Source of the DNA: Hyphomicrobiales bacterium
GTDB lineage: Bacteria > Pseudomonadota > Alphaproteobacteria > Rhizobiales > Rhizobiaceae
Direction of reading: 5' to 3'
Assembly: GCA_900466605.1 (NCBI GenBank)
Contig: UBMU01000016.1
Coordinates: 276,760 to 340,759 of the forward strand
DNA length: 64,000 nucleotides
Each line of letters opens with the position of its first letter. The first letter of the stretch is position 1. The translations under genes were made by a program, and so were the position numbers. Below are positions 35,879 to 44,457 of the stretch, in pieces. The notes below the pieces were generated by a model. That model saw only the letters and a list, made by a program, of their open reading frames with translations, searched no databases and had not been told where the DNA came from.

Positions 35879-36685
35879 CTAGGCAGCCTGCTGCGCGACT
35901 TCCTTTTCGCGTTGACCGATCGCCATCGGGATTGGCTGCATGCCGCTCGTGAACCGCCACTCGATCAGTTCGAATGTCCCATCCTGATGCTCGGCAATCG
36001 CAGTGCAGCTTTCGACCCAGTCGCCTGTGTTGATGTAGCGGATGCCGTCCATGTCTTCCATCACGGCATGATGGATATGACCGCAAATTACGCCGTCAGC
36101 GCCGTTCTTGCGGGCTTCTTCGGCGACGACACGCTGGAACTCGCCGATGAAGTTGACGGCATGTTTGACTTGCAGCTTAGCCCATGCGGAAAACGACCAG
36201 TACGGCATGCCCATCCGGCGACGGATGGCTGCCAAGCCGACATTGATCATGATCGCCATGTCGTAGGCCCAGTCGCCGAGATAGGCAAGCAGGCGCGCAT
36301 TGCGCACCACGACATCGAACTCATCACCATGCAGCACAAGGTATTTCTTGCCGTCGGCTGCTTCGTGGATCATCCGTTCAGCAACTTCTATGCCCCCGAA
36401 ATGGGTGCCCGGAAAGTCGCGGAGGAATTCGTCATGATTACCCGGGATATAGATCACCCGCGTGCCCTTGCGAGCCTTTCGCAGCAGCTTCTGGGCAACA
36501 TCATTGCAATCCTGCGGCCAATACCAGCTGCGCTTAAGCCGCCAGCCGTCGATAATATCGCCGACGAGGAAGATCGTATCCGCGTCGTGATGCTTGAGAA
36601 AGTCGAGCAGAAAATCCACTTTCGCGGCCTTGGAGCCGAGATGCACATCGGAAATGAAAAGCGTACGGAAGTGCCGCGTATCCAT
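35879..36685 (-). CDS. Calcineurin-like phosphoesterase, UDP-2,3-diacylglucosamine hydrolase-like
   Basis: A 268-residue binuclear metallophosphoesterase. Metal-binding motifs in order are LFISDVHLGS (D-x-H), LVGDIIDGW (GD), IPGNHDEFLR (GNHD), VLHGDEFD, and ICGHIHHAVME (GHxH). This is the pattern of LpxH-type enzymes that cleave UDP-diacylglucosamine in lipid A synthesis. Alphaproteobacteria usually carry LpxI for that step, so the physiological substrate is uncertain. The ATG at 36685 has GAGGGA 5 nt upstream; an ATG at 36703 lacks proper spacing. Confidence 0.85.
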   Translation of the reverse strand: MDTRHFRTLFISDVHLGSKAAKVDFLLDFLKHHDADTIFLVGDIIDGWRLKRSWYWPQDCNDVAQKLLRKARKGTRVIYIPGNHDEFLRDFPGTHFGGIEVAERMIHEAADGKKYLVLHGDEFDVVVRNARLLAYLGDWAYDMAIMINVGLAAIRRRMGMPYWSFSAWAKLQVKHAVNFIGEFQRVVAEEARKNGADGVICGHIHHAVMEDMDGIRYINTGDWVESCTAIAEHQDGTFELIEWRFTSGMQPIPMAIGQREKEVAQQAA

Positions 36686-36928
36686 ATTGTCCCTCACAAG
36701 CATCCTGCTCGTGCCCCATGGTTCACCTTCCTCTCCAAAACCAGAGTCGTGTTTCAGGAAGATGACATGCCTGTGCCGCGGCTGATTTTCCCGGTTTCCG
36801 TAGCCCTGCGCTGAGGTCGCGGCAGATTTGCATTGTTTTCGCATTTCGAACGGAAATTCCGACTGTTCCGCCATGCCGTTTGATGTATTGAAGTCACTTC
36901 AAAGACAGTATGCGGCAGCCCGGAGGCG

Positions 36929-39244
36929 ATGATGGATCATCAGGAAAAGTCCAAGACGGAAAAGAATTTGGCAGGTGGAAGCCTCGACGAACAGGCGCTC
37001 TACTTCCATCGCTATCCGCGTCCGGGCAAGCTCGAAATCCAGGCGATCAAACCGCTCGGCAACCAGCGCGACCTGGCGCTTGCCTATTCCCCCGGTGTAG
37101 CCGCCCCCTGTCTCGCCATCCGCGACAACCCCGAGACGGCCGCCGACTATACGTCTCGGGCAAACCTCGTAGCGGTCATTTCCAACGGTACGGCCGTTCT
37201 CGGTCTCGGCAACATCGGACCGCTGGCATCAAAGCCGGTCATGGAAGGCAAGGCCGTCCTCTTCAAGAAGTTTGCCAACATCGACGTCTTCGACATCGAG
37301 GTCGATGCATCGAGCGTAGAGCAGATGGTGTCGACGGTCGCCTCGCTTGAGCCGACCTTTGGCGGCATCAATCTCGAGGACATCAAGGCGCCGGAATGCT
37401 TCGAGATCGAGCGCCGCCTGCGCGAGACCATGAAGATTCCGGTTTTTCACGATGACCAGCATGGCACAGCCATTATCGTTGCCGCCGCCATCCTCAACGG
37501 GCTCGAACTGGCAAACAAGAAGATCGGCGAGGTCAAGATCGTCGCCTCGGGTGCCGGTGCTGCCGCCCTCGCCTGTCTCAATCTCCTTGTCACGCTGGGT
37601 GCCAAGCGGGAAAATATCTGGGTACACGACATTGAAGGTCTGGTCTACGAAGGCCGCACCGAACTCATGGACGAGTGGAAGAGCGTCTATGCCCAGAAGA
37701 GCGACACGCGCACGCTCGCCGACAACATCGGTGGCGCCGATGTCTTCCTTGGCCTTTCTGCCGCCGGCGTGCTGAAGCCGGAACTCCTCGCACAAATGGC
37801 CGAGAACCCGTTGATCATGGCGCTCGCCAACCCGACGCCGGAAATCATGCCCGATCTCGCGCGTGCGGCGCGCCCCGATGCGATGATCTGCACAGGCCGC
37901 TCTGACTTCCCTAACCAGGTGAACAACGTTCTCTGCTTCCCCTATATTTTCCGGGGTGCGTTGGATTGCGGTGCGGTCACGATCAATGAAGAAATGAAGA
38001 TGGCCGCGGTGCGCGCGATTGCCGCGCTTGCACGCGAGGAACCATCCGACGTCGCCGCCCGCGCTTATTCGGGCGAAACGCCGGTTTTCGGACCGAACTA
38101 TCTGATCCCATCGCCCTTCGATCCGCGCCTGATCCTGCGCATTGCCCCGGCCGTTGCGAAAGCAGCGGCGGAGAGCGGTGTCGCAGTACGACCGATCACC
38201 GATTTCGACGCCTATCTCGACCAGCTCAACCGCTTTGTCTTCCGCTCCGGCTTCATCATGAAACCGATCTTCACGGCTGCGAAGAACGCCGAGCGCAAGC
38301 GGGTAATCTTCTCCGAAGGCGAGGATGAACGCGTCCTTCGCGCCGCACAGGTGCTGCTCGAAGAAGGCATTGCCGAGCCGATCCTGATCGGCCGCCCGTC
38401 AGTCATCGAAACACGCCTGAAGCGCTATGGCCTGCGCATCCGTCCGTTGGCCGATTTCGACGTCATCAACCCGGAAGACGATCCGCGGTTCCGCGAATAT
38501 GTGGATCTCTATTTCTCGCTGGTCGGACGTCGCGGAGTCATTCCGGAAGCCGCCCGCACGATCGTTCGTACCAACACCACTGTCATCGGCGCTCTGGCGC
38601 TCAAGCGTGGCGAAGCCGACGCCCTCATCTGTGGCCTCGAAGGCCGCTATGAAAAGCATCTGCGCGACGTGCGCCAGATCATCGGCAAGAGAGAGAACGT
38701 CCGGGATTTCTCGGCTCTCAGCCTGCTGATCTCGCAGCGGGGCGCCACCTTCTTTACGGACACTTACGTCACCTTCAATCCGAGCGCCGAAGAGATTGCC
38801 GAGTCGGCGGTTCTCGCCGCAGAAGAAATCAAGCGCTTCGGCATTACGCCGCGCGCCGCCCTCGTATCCCACTCGAACTTCGGTTCGCGTGAGTCTGAGA
38901 GCGCGACGAAGATGCGTGCCGCGCTCAAGCTGGTGCGCGAGGCAGCGCCGGATCTCGAAGTGGACGGCGAAATGCATGGCGAAAGCGCGATCTCCGATGC
39001 GCTGCGCAAGCGCGTCATGCCGGACACAACGCTGCATGACGAAGCAAACCTGCTGGTCTTCCCAAATCTCGACGCAGCCAACATCACGCTCGGCGTCGTC
39101 AAGTCGATGATCGACGGACTGCATGTCGGGCCGATCCTGCTTGGCGCTGCATTGCCGGCGCACATCCTGGCGCCTTCCGTGACTTCACGCGGCGTGGTCA
39201 ACATGGCTGCCCTTGCCGTCGTCGAGGCTTCACAACCAGCGTGA
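36929..39244 (+). CDS. dme: Malic enzyme with C-terminal phosphotransacetylase-like domain
   Basis: Oxidative decarboxylation of malate to pyruvate, 771 residues. The malic enzyme part (about 1-430) shows YSPGVAAPCLAI, GTAVLGLGNIGPLASKPVMEGKAVLFK, HDDQHGTA and the NAD(P)-binding IVASGAGAAALACLNLL. The C-terminal 330 residues (RKRVIFSEGEDERVLRAAQVLLEE to the end) are phosphotransacetylase-like and usually regulatory. S. meliloti has two such enzymes, NAD-dependent Dme and NADP-dependent Tme; neighbours (gor, rpiA, fumC) fit the dme locus by memory, so cofactor preference is inferred. Dme is needed for symbiotic nitrogen fixation there. GGAGG precedes tandem ATGs (36929, 36932). Confidence 0.92.
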   Translation: MMDHQEKSKTEKNLAGGSLDEQALYFHRYPRPGKLEIQAIKPLGNQRDLALAYSPGVAAPCLAIRDNPETAADYTSRANLVAVISNGTAVLGLGNIGPLASKPVMEGKAVLFKKFANIDVFDIEVDASSVEQMVSTVASLEPTFGGINLEDIKAPECFEIERRLRETMKIPVFHDDQHGTAIIVAAAILNGLELANKKIGEVKIVASGAGAAALACLNLLVTLGAKRENIWVHDIEGLVYEGRTELMDEWKSVYAQKSDTRTLADNIGGADVFLGLSAAGVLKPELLAQMAENPLIMALANPTPEIMPDLARAARPDAMICTGRSDFPNQVNNVLCFPYIFRGALDCGAVTINEEMKMAAVRAIAALAREEPSDVAARAYSGETPVFGPNYLIPSPFDPRLILRIAPAVAKAAAESGVAVRPITDFDAYLDQLNRFVFRSGFIMKPIFTAAKNAERKRVIFSEGEDERVLRAAQVLLEEGIAEPILIGRPSVIETRLKRYGLRIRPLADFDVINPEDDPRFREYVDLYFSLVGRRGVIPEAARTIVRTNTTVIGALALKRGEADALICGLEGRYEKHLRDVRQIIGKRENVRDFSALSLLISQRGATFFTDTYVTFNPSAEEIAESAVLAAEEIKRFGITPRAALVSHSNFGSRESESATKMRAALKLVREAAPDLEVDGEMHGESAISDALRKRVMPDTTLHDEANLLVFPNLDAANITLGVVKSMIDGLHVGPILLGAALPAHILAPSVTSRGVVNMAALAVVEASQPA

Positions 39245-39315
39245 TTTGCCGCCGATCGGGAAAATGCAGTAAGATCTAAGCATAGCCTGCTAACACAGGC
39301 GAGCTAACAATGAGG

Positions 39316-39337
39316 GCGCGGCGGATGCCGCGCTTTG
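39316..39337 (+). terminator. Weak hairpin after dme
   Basis: GCGCGGC (39316-39322) pairs with GCCGCGC (39327-39333) and is followed only by TTTGG, so termination would be weak. It lies 19 bp before the DUF2865 start. Confidence 0.35.
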
Positions 39338-39351
39338 GTCCTTAGTCACCG

Positions 39352-40449
39352 ATGGACGACGCCTTGAACCGCTGGATTCTGTCACTCGCAGCCCTACTCG
39401 TTCTGAGCGGTCCGACTTACGCCCAGATGCCGGCAATCTGCGGCGACCTGCGTGCCCGTCTGGCCGATCTGCCTCAAGTCATCGGCACCACCCCCGAAGT
39501 GCGCAAGTACGCCAGCGCCGTTGCGGCACAGAACCTTGAACTTCGCAAACTCCATAGCGATCAGCGTCAAAACGGCTGCACGAGCGGCAGCATGGTCGTG
39601 ATCGGAGATGAAGACGGCTACTGTGGCGAACTCGAGCGCGCAGAAGCCAAGATGACCGACAACATCCGATATCTGCAGCAGCGTCGCGACGAGTTGCGCG
39701 GTCAAAGTGACGATGTCCGCACGCGAAACGAGCTACTTGCCGCGCTCGATGACAATGGCTGCGACGAGGAGCAGTGGCCGGCGGACGGTGGCAACGGATA
39801 CGCACCACCTCCCAGTATCGAGGACCAAGCGAACAGACGCGACACGTTTATACCCTTGGGCGGCGATACCAGTCAGCGCCGCTACGGCCTCTCGGGCATG
39901 TGGGCGCCCTCTCATCTCAACACCGTGTGCGTGCGAACCTGTGACGGAGGTTTTTTTCCGTTGAGCTCAAACGCAACCTCGCAAGACTTCGCCCGTGATG
40001 CCGACACCTGCTCGAGGATGTGCCCCGGGATCGACACCGAGCTTTTCTATCATGACGTCTCGAGCACGGAGACATCGCAGATGATTTCGGCGGCAACGGG
40101 CGCTCCCTACAGTGCTATGCCGAATGCCTTTGCCTACAAGGACCGGAAGCCGGGAGAAAAATCGTCCTGTAGTTGCGATCTCAACGCGTATTACGAACAG
40201 ATGCGAAAGAACCAGTCGATTAGCGCTCCCCCGCAGCAGGGATCTATCACCACGATTGAAACCAAGAAGCCCGAGACTGAGACAAAGGCCAGTGCGCCGG
40301 CGGTGCCGCAGGCGCAGGTGGCCGATCGGCCTTACGATCCGGCAACCAGCAAGGTTCGCCAGATTGGCCCGCAGTTCCTCGCCGGCGACCAGGGCACGAT
40401 CGACCTCAGGAAGCCAGCAAAGCCGGGCCCGCAGCCGCAACAGCAATAG
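39352..40449 (+). CDS. DUF2865-family exported protein
   Basis: A 365-residue exported protein. A hydrophobic signal (about 6-22) ends in TYAQ. A helical region (about 30-130) contains coiled-coil-prone LELRKLHSDQR and RAEAKMTDNIRYLQQRRDEL. The conserved Cys-rich domain (about 180-280) reads VCVRTCDGGFFPLSS, DADTCSRMCPG, ELFYHD and YKDRKPGEKSSCSC, the hallmark of DUF2865. The tail is Pro/Gln-rich. Many cysteines suggest periplasmic disulfides. Function unknown; it converges on bluB with stops only 6 bp apart. Confidence 0.85.
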   Translation: MDDALNRWILSLAALLVLSGPTYAQMPAICGDLRARLADLPQVIGTTPEVRKYASAVAAQNLELRKLHSDQRQNGCTSGSMVVIGDEDGYCGELERAEAKMTDNIRYLQQRRDELRGQSDDVRTRNELLAALDDNGCDEEQWPADGGNGYAPPPSIEDQANRRDTFIPLGGDTSQRRYGLSGMWAPSHLNTVCVRTCDGGFFPLSSNATSQDFARDADTCSRMCPGIDTELFYHDVSSTETSQMISAATGAPYSAMPNAFAYKDRKPGEKSSCSCDLNAYYEQMRKNQSISAPPQQGSITTIETKKPETETKASAPAVPQAQVADRPYDPATSKVRQIGPQFLAGDQGTIDLRKPAKPGPQPQQQ

Positions 40450-40455
40450 ACCGCC

Positions 40456-41145
40456 TCAGCCCGGTGGATTGTCCCACTGGTCCATGAAGACGAGTTCTTG
40501 CAGCGGCAGGCGCTGACGCCATCCTTTGACCGCCAGTTCCGGTTGGTCATAGAGATGATCGACGTAGCCGACGCAGAGCCAGGCAACGACCTCGACCCGC
40601 TTCGGAATGCCGAGTATCGCTTTGATATCGGACTCGTGAAAAATACTCACCCAACCGACTCCCACGCCCTCTGCCCTCGCAGCAAGCCATAGGTTCTGCA
40701 CTGCGCACACCGTCGAATAGGAATCCATGCGTCGATTATGCGTTCGACCAAGAACCACATCGCCGCAGCGATCCGGATCACAGGTGATGCAGATGCTCAG
40801 TGGGGCAGCGCGGATGCCTTCAAGCTTCAGCGACCGGTAAAGCTGCTGTTGCTCCCCTTGAAACATTTCTCCCGCTTCACGGTTGGCGCGATCGAATGCC
40901 TGCCACACAGCGTCCTTTATCTGCTGATCGCGCACCAAGATGAAATTCCAGGGTTGCATGAATCCAACAGACGGCGCGTGGTGCGCGGCCGTCAACAGCC
41001 TGCCAACAACGTCGTCCGGTATAGGGTCGGCAAGAAACTCCGAGCGCACGTCCCGGCGCGTTGAGATCGCCTTGTAGACGGCGTCGCGCTCCTCGGTCGA
41101 AAAGGCTGCAGCTCCCGACAGGGAGCCTGATTGGTCTGGTCGCAT
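40456..41145 (-). CDS. bluB: 5,6-dimethylbenzimidazole synthase
   Basis: Fragments reduced FMN with O2 to make 5,6-dimethylbenzimidazole, the lower ligand of cobalamin. The 229 residues belong to the flavin destructase branch of nitroreductases. Typical blocks are RRDVRSEFLADPIPDDVV (FMN phosphate contacts), HHAPSVGFMQPWNFILV, and WLAARAEGVGVGWVSIFHE with CAVQN just before. The ATG at 41145 follows GGGGA. A cobalamin riboswitch lies upstream on the same strand, so expression should fall when B12 is plentiful. BluB was characterised in S. meliloti. Confidence 0.96.
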   Translation of the reverse strand: MRPDQSGSLSGAAAFSTEERDAVYKAISTRRDVRSEFLADPIPDDVVGRLLTAAHHAPSVGFMQPWNFILVRDQQIKDAVWQAFDRANREAGEMFQGEQQQLYRSLKLEGIRAAPLSICITCDPDRCGDVVLGRTHNRRMDSYSTVCAVQNLWLAARAEGVGVGWVSIFHESDIKAILGIPKRVEVVAWLCVGYVDHLYDQPELAVKGWRQRLPLQELVFMDQWDNPPG

Positions 41146-41169
41146 CGTCAATCCCCAACAACACAACCG

Positions 41170-41186
41170 CCCGCCGTCCACGCGGG
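41170..41186 (-). promoter_or_regulatory. Hairpin in the bluB leader, possible expression platform
   Basis: CCCGC (41170-41174) and GCGGG (41182-41186) form a short GC stem between the riboswitch aptamer and the bluB start. Downstream sequence on the minus strand is GT-rich, not a plain U-run, so control of translation initiation is as likely as termination. Confidence 0.4.
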
Positions 41187-41194
41187 TCAGTCTA

Positions 41195-41360
41195 TGATGT
41201 CGGGCCGGTCTTCTGACTTGGCATCATCCGACTGCCGCGCCTTCCCGGTGCTGGACACCAGTGGCTTGTTGCGGCAGTCGTCAGCCTTACAGCGTTGGGC
41301 ACGTTCCGGTCTTTCACCGAATTCCCGATTCTCCCGCCTCAGACGGGCACCCGACGGCCA
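41195..41360 (-). promoter_or_regulatory. Cobalamin (adenosylcobalamin) riboswitch of bluB
   Basis: On the minus strand the conserved elements occur in order: GGTGCC near the 5' end; GGGAAT followed by CGGTGAAAG and CCGG; CCAACGCTGTAAGGC; the B12-box GCCACTG (41259-41265) with CGGGAAGGCG; and AGTCAGAAGACCGG at the 3' end. The closing stem P1 pairs GTCGGG (41350-41355) with CCCGAC (41199-41204). It ends 54 bp upstream of bluB. Binding cobalamin normally lowers expression of the downstream gene. Confidence 0.96.
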
Positions 41361-41395
41361 TGTCTATGCCGGCAAAAGTCGCTCTACGCAATCCT

Positions 41396-42229
41396 TTATG
41401 CCGCGACCGGATAGTAACGCACGTAAGCAAATTCATCGCCCGATGGCGACCAGTTGGGCACGTTGATCGTTCCCTGCCCGCCGAAGAGGTCGAAGAGCGT
41501 CGTCAGATTGCCGCCATCCATCTCCATCAGCCGAAGTCGTACATTGAGGTCGCGCGGATGGTCGAAAACGTCAGGGTCGTAGGAAAGGATCAGGACCTTG
41601 TCGTTGTTTGGCGACGGATGGGCAAACCAGTTCCCGTAGTTGTCGTTGGTGACCTGCTCGAGGCCGCTTCCATCCGGATGGATGCGCCAGATCTGCATCA
41701 GGCCGGTGCGGCTGGAGTTGAAGTAAATCCATCGGCCATCGGCGGAATAGTCCGGTCCGTCGTTGCGTCCCTCGCCATTGGTCAACCGCTTCTCTTCGCC
41801 GCCGCCGACCGGAATCGTGTAGATGTCGAAAAGATCGTTGCGGATACCGCAATAGGCGAGTTCCTTTCCGTCGGGCGACCAGCCGTGCCAGTAGGATGGC
41901 TGATTTTGTGTGACCAGTCGCGGCACGCCGCCTTCTGCCGGGAGTAGATAAATCGTCGACTTCCCGAACTCGGTTTTGTCGGAAATAACGATCTCGTGGC
42001 CATCCGGAGAGATGCCATGATCATTGTTGCAGGCCGTGGCAAAGCCGGTATCCACCTTCTCGACCTTGCTGGAACCATCAAGCGCCAGGCGATAGAGAAG
42101 CCCATCACCGTTCAACAAAAGATAGCTTCCATCGGGCGAAAAGTTCGGCGCTTCCACCAGTTGCGCGGTCTGCCAAACAACGCGCGCCTGGCCTGTCCTT
42201 GTGTTGTAGATCTCCACAGAACTTCGCAA
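41396..42229 (-). CDS. TolB-like beta-propeller protein
   Basis: A 277-residue protein built of PD40/TolB-type WD repeats: APNFSPDGSYLLL, HGISPDGHEIVI, HGWSPDGKELAY, PDYSADGRWIYFNSSRTG, AHPSPNNDKVLILS and PNWSPSGDEFAYV. These form about six blades. No signal peptide is visible from the chosen start, a TTG at 42229 with a perfect AGGAGG 7 nt upstream; an in-frame ATG at 42250 lies before that site. Similar to cytoplasmic TolB-like or oligogalacturonide lyase-related propellers, but no catalytic residue is identifiable. It is upstream of the riboswitch and bluB, on the same strand. Confidence 0.85.
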   Translation of the reverse strand: MRSSVEIYNTRTGQARVVWQTAQLVEAPNFSPDGSYLLLNGDGLLYRLALDGSSKVEKVDTGFATACNNDHGISPDGHEIVISDKTEFGKSTIYLLPAEGGVPRLVTQNQPSYWHGWSPDGKELAYCGIRNDLFDIYTIPVGGGEEKRLTNGEGRNDGPDYSADGRWIYFNSSRTGLMQIWRIHPDGSGLEQVTNDNYGNWFAHPSPNNDKVLILSYDPDVFDHPRDLNVRLRLMEMDGGNLTTLFDLFGGQGTINVPNWSPSGDEFAYVRYYPVAA

Positions 42230-42447
42230 TCTGAATCCTCCTGACATCAAATTTCGTCAGACCTACGACGGCTCGCCGCTTGGTACAAGCCGGCACACAG
42301 CTGCCGAAGATGCGCGGCATGACGTGCATCTCGGGCGTTGGTACCTTATCCACCGATCACAAATGCGGGAAACATAACGGTTCATCTAGCGTTCATGACG
42401 AAGATGTGACAGTTCGATGAAGCTTTTATGACGTCGGAGTTTTTCAG

Positions 42448-44376
42448 TTGATCGCGTTGGTAATGAGGTCCGCAGTGGCAGCGCGTTTTGCGTCGCTTTC
42501 CACCGAATTCGGCGGAAGCGGCCGGTCTCCGGCTATACGCACGGCGCTCGGCGTCACCCTTTCTGCCCTGCTTGCTCTCTTGGCCACAGCCGCTGTCGAG
42601 ATAATTGCCCGCGATGGACTGAGCGACGTGCGCGAATTCCTTACATCTTCGGCGCGCCCAGGTATGACGACGGTGGCGATGCTGACTGTGTTGATGCTGA
42701 CGCTCGACGCCGCCCTCGGTCGACGGTTCATATCAACGCTGATCATTCTACCGCTCGTGATTGTTCCGGCCATCGTTTCCAACCAAAAGCAACACTATCT
42801 TTCGGACCCGCTCTACCCATCCGACGTGCTTTTTGGTCGCCAGATCATGGAGTTGCTTCCGGTCATGGTGCGCGACCGTCCATTGACTGCAGTCGCGATG
42901 GTCATCGGGATCGCTCTTTCCGTAGCCGCGATTGTCATCCTCTCGCGGTTTGCCTGGCGCCGCTTTCCGCAATTGTCAAAGGCGTCTCGCGTTCGAAGAC
43001 TGTGCCTTGGGCTTCCTGTCATCGCCGCCTTCGGTTCGCTGATGGATTATTCCCAGTATTCCTTCATACGGGACCGCCTTCAGGTCGTTCCCATGATGTG
43101 GGATCAGAAAGAAAACTACCGCAGCAACGGCTTCATACTCGCGTTCATATTTAACATTCCCATGGCTGACGTGGCAGCGCCTCCCGGTTTCGGCACGCCG
43201 GCGCTGGACGCAATCCCGACACGCAACTACGGCTATCTGAGCGGCCCGCGGGAAAAGCCGGACGTCATCATGCTGATGAGCGAGTCGTTCTGGGACCCGA
43301 CCCGGCTAAAGACGCTCAGCCTGTCACCCGATCCGATGCCGAATATTCGCGCGGAGCAATCCGGCTACGTCTTCTCGCCCGAGTTCGGTGGTATGACAGC
43401 CAATGTCGAATTCGAGGCACTGACCGGCTTCTCGAATGCCTTTCTGCCATACGGCAGCATCCCCTATCAGCAGTATATCCGCCGCGATATTCCCTCGCTT
43501 GCCACATTTTTCCGTGGCGAAGGTTATGCGGCGCGTTCGCTGCATCCGTTCAGCGGATGGTTCTGGAACCGCAATGAGGTCTACAAGGACTTCGGTTTCG
43601 AGCAATTCCGCTCGGAGGAAACCCTGCCCCCAATGGAAAAGAGGGGCATCTTCGCCTCGGACGACTCTCTGATGAAGGAGATCATGAACGAGGCCGATGG
43701 TCTTGATCGCCCGTTCTTCTTCTTCGCTGTCACCCTGCAGGGACATGGACCCTACGAGCCGAACCGCTACGCACACAACACCATCGATATACAAGGCAAC
43801 CTGAACGATGCGGACCGTGCGACGCTCGCCACTTACACACAGGGCGTCAAGGAAGCGGACGACAGCCTCAAAAAGCTGATGGATTGGGCCGAGAAGCGCG
43901 ATCGCGAAACGATCATCGTGCTCTGGGGCGACCACCTTCCTCCACTTGGCAATGTCTATATGGCGACCGGCTACATGCCGGACCAGGTTGCCACGCGCAA
44001 GGCGTCGGTCAGCGTGATGAAGCAGGAACACGAGACGCCGCTCGTCATCTGGTCCAACAAGAAAGGCAGCAAGAAGGACGTCGGGACGATTAGTCCGTCG
44101 CTGCTGCCTTATCACCTTTTGAAATTCGCCGGTTTCGAGCATCCCTACTACACCGGCTTCCTTGGCCGCGTGCAGAAAAAATACGACGTCATCGATCGCT
44201 ATCAGCTCATTGCGCGCGACAACACGCCGTCGCCCGATTGGGTTCTGAAGCCGAAGGATCTCGACCCACTTGTGCGGGACTATCGATACCTCCAGCATGA
44301 CATCATGTTCGGCAACGCACAGACGCTGGATCGTTTCTTTCCGCAGCATGCCTGGCTTTATCCGCCAGGTAGCTGA
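42448..44376 (+). CDS. LTA synthase-like sulfatase-fold phosphoglycerol transferase
   Basis: A 642-residue membrane enzyme. Five membrane helices occupy about residues 30-210. The periplasmic sulfatase-fold domain (about 260-600) has metal-site motif VIMLMSESFWDP, the likely nucleophile Thr317 in GGMTANVEFE (equivalent to the LtaS GKTSDAE position), and IIVLWGDHLPP. Gram-negative relatives add phosphoglycerol or phosphoethanolamine to periplasmic glucans (OpgB/CgmB-type) or lipids. The TTG at 42448 with GGAG upstream is used; an ATG at 42463 lacks a ribosome site. Acceptor not determinable from sequence. Confidence 0.87.
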   Translation: MIALVMRSAVAARFASLSTEFGGSGRSPAIRTALGVTLSALLALLATAAVEIIARDGLSDVREFLTSSARPGMTTVAMLTVLMLTLDAALGRRFISTLIILPLVIVPAIVSNQKQHYLSDPLYPSDVLFGRQIMELLPVMVRDRPLTAVAMVIGIALSVAAIVILSRFAWRRFPQLSKASRVRRLCLGLPVIAAFGSLMDYSQYSFIRDRLQVVPMMWDQKENYRSNGFILAFIFNIPMADVAAPPGFGTPALDAIPTRNYGYLSGPREKPDVIMLMSESFWDPTRLKTLSLSPDPMPNIRAEQSGYVFSPEFGGMTANVEFEALTGFSNAFLPYGSIPYQQYIRRDIPSLATFFRGEGYAARSLHPFSGWFWNRNEVYKDFGFEQFRSEETLPPMEKRGIFASDDSLMKEIMNEADGLDRPFFFFAVTLQGHGPYEPNRYAHNTIDIQGNLNDADRATLATYTQGVKEADDSLKKLMDWAEKRDRETIIVLWGDHLPPLGNVYMATGYMPDQVATRKASVSVMKQEHETPLVIWSNKKGSKKDVGTISPSLLPYHLLKFAGFEHPYYTGFLGRVQKKYDVIDRYQLIARDNTPSPDWVLKPKDLDPLVRDYRYLQHDIMFGNAQTLDRFFPQHAWLYPPGS

Positions 44377-44457
44377 CAGCGCGGCACAAGCCCGCATTGC
44401 AATTTGAAAACATTACGAAATACTGGCGCCCGAGCTAGCTAGCATCCGGAGTCTGCC

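Noticed and set aside
35879..36874. Longer N-terminus for the LpxH-like gene
   Set aside because: The extra 63 codons lack family similarity; GAGGGA before the ATG at 36685 fits the conserved domain start.
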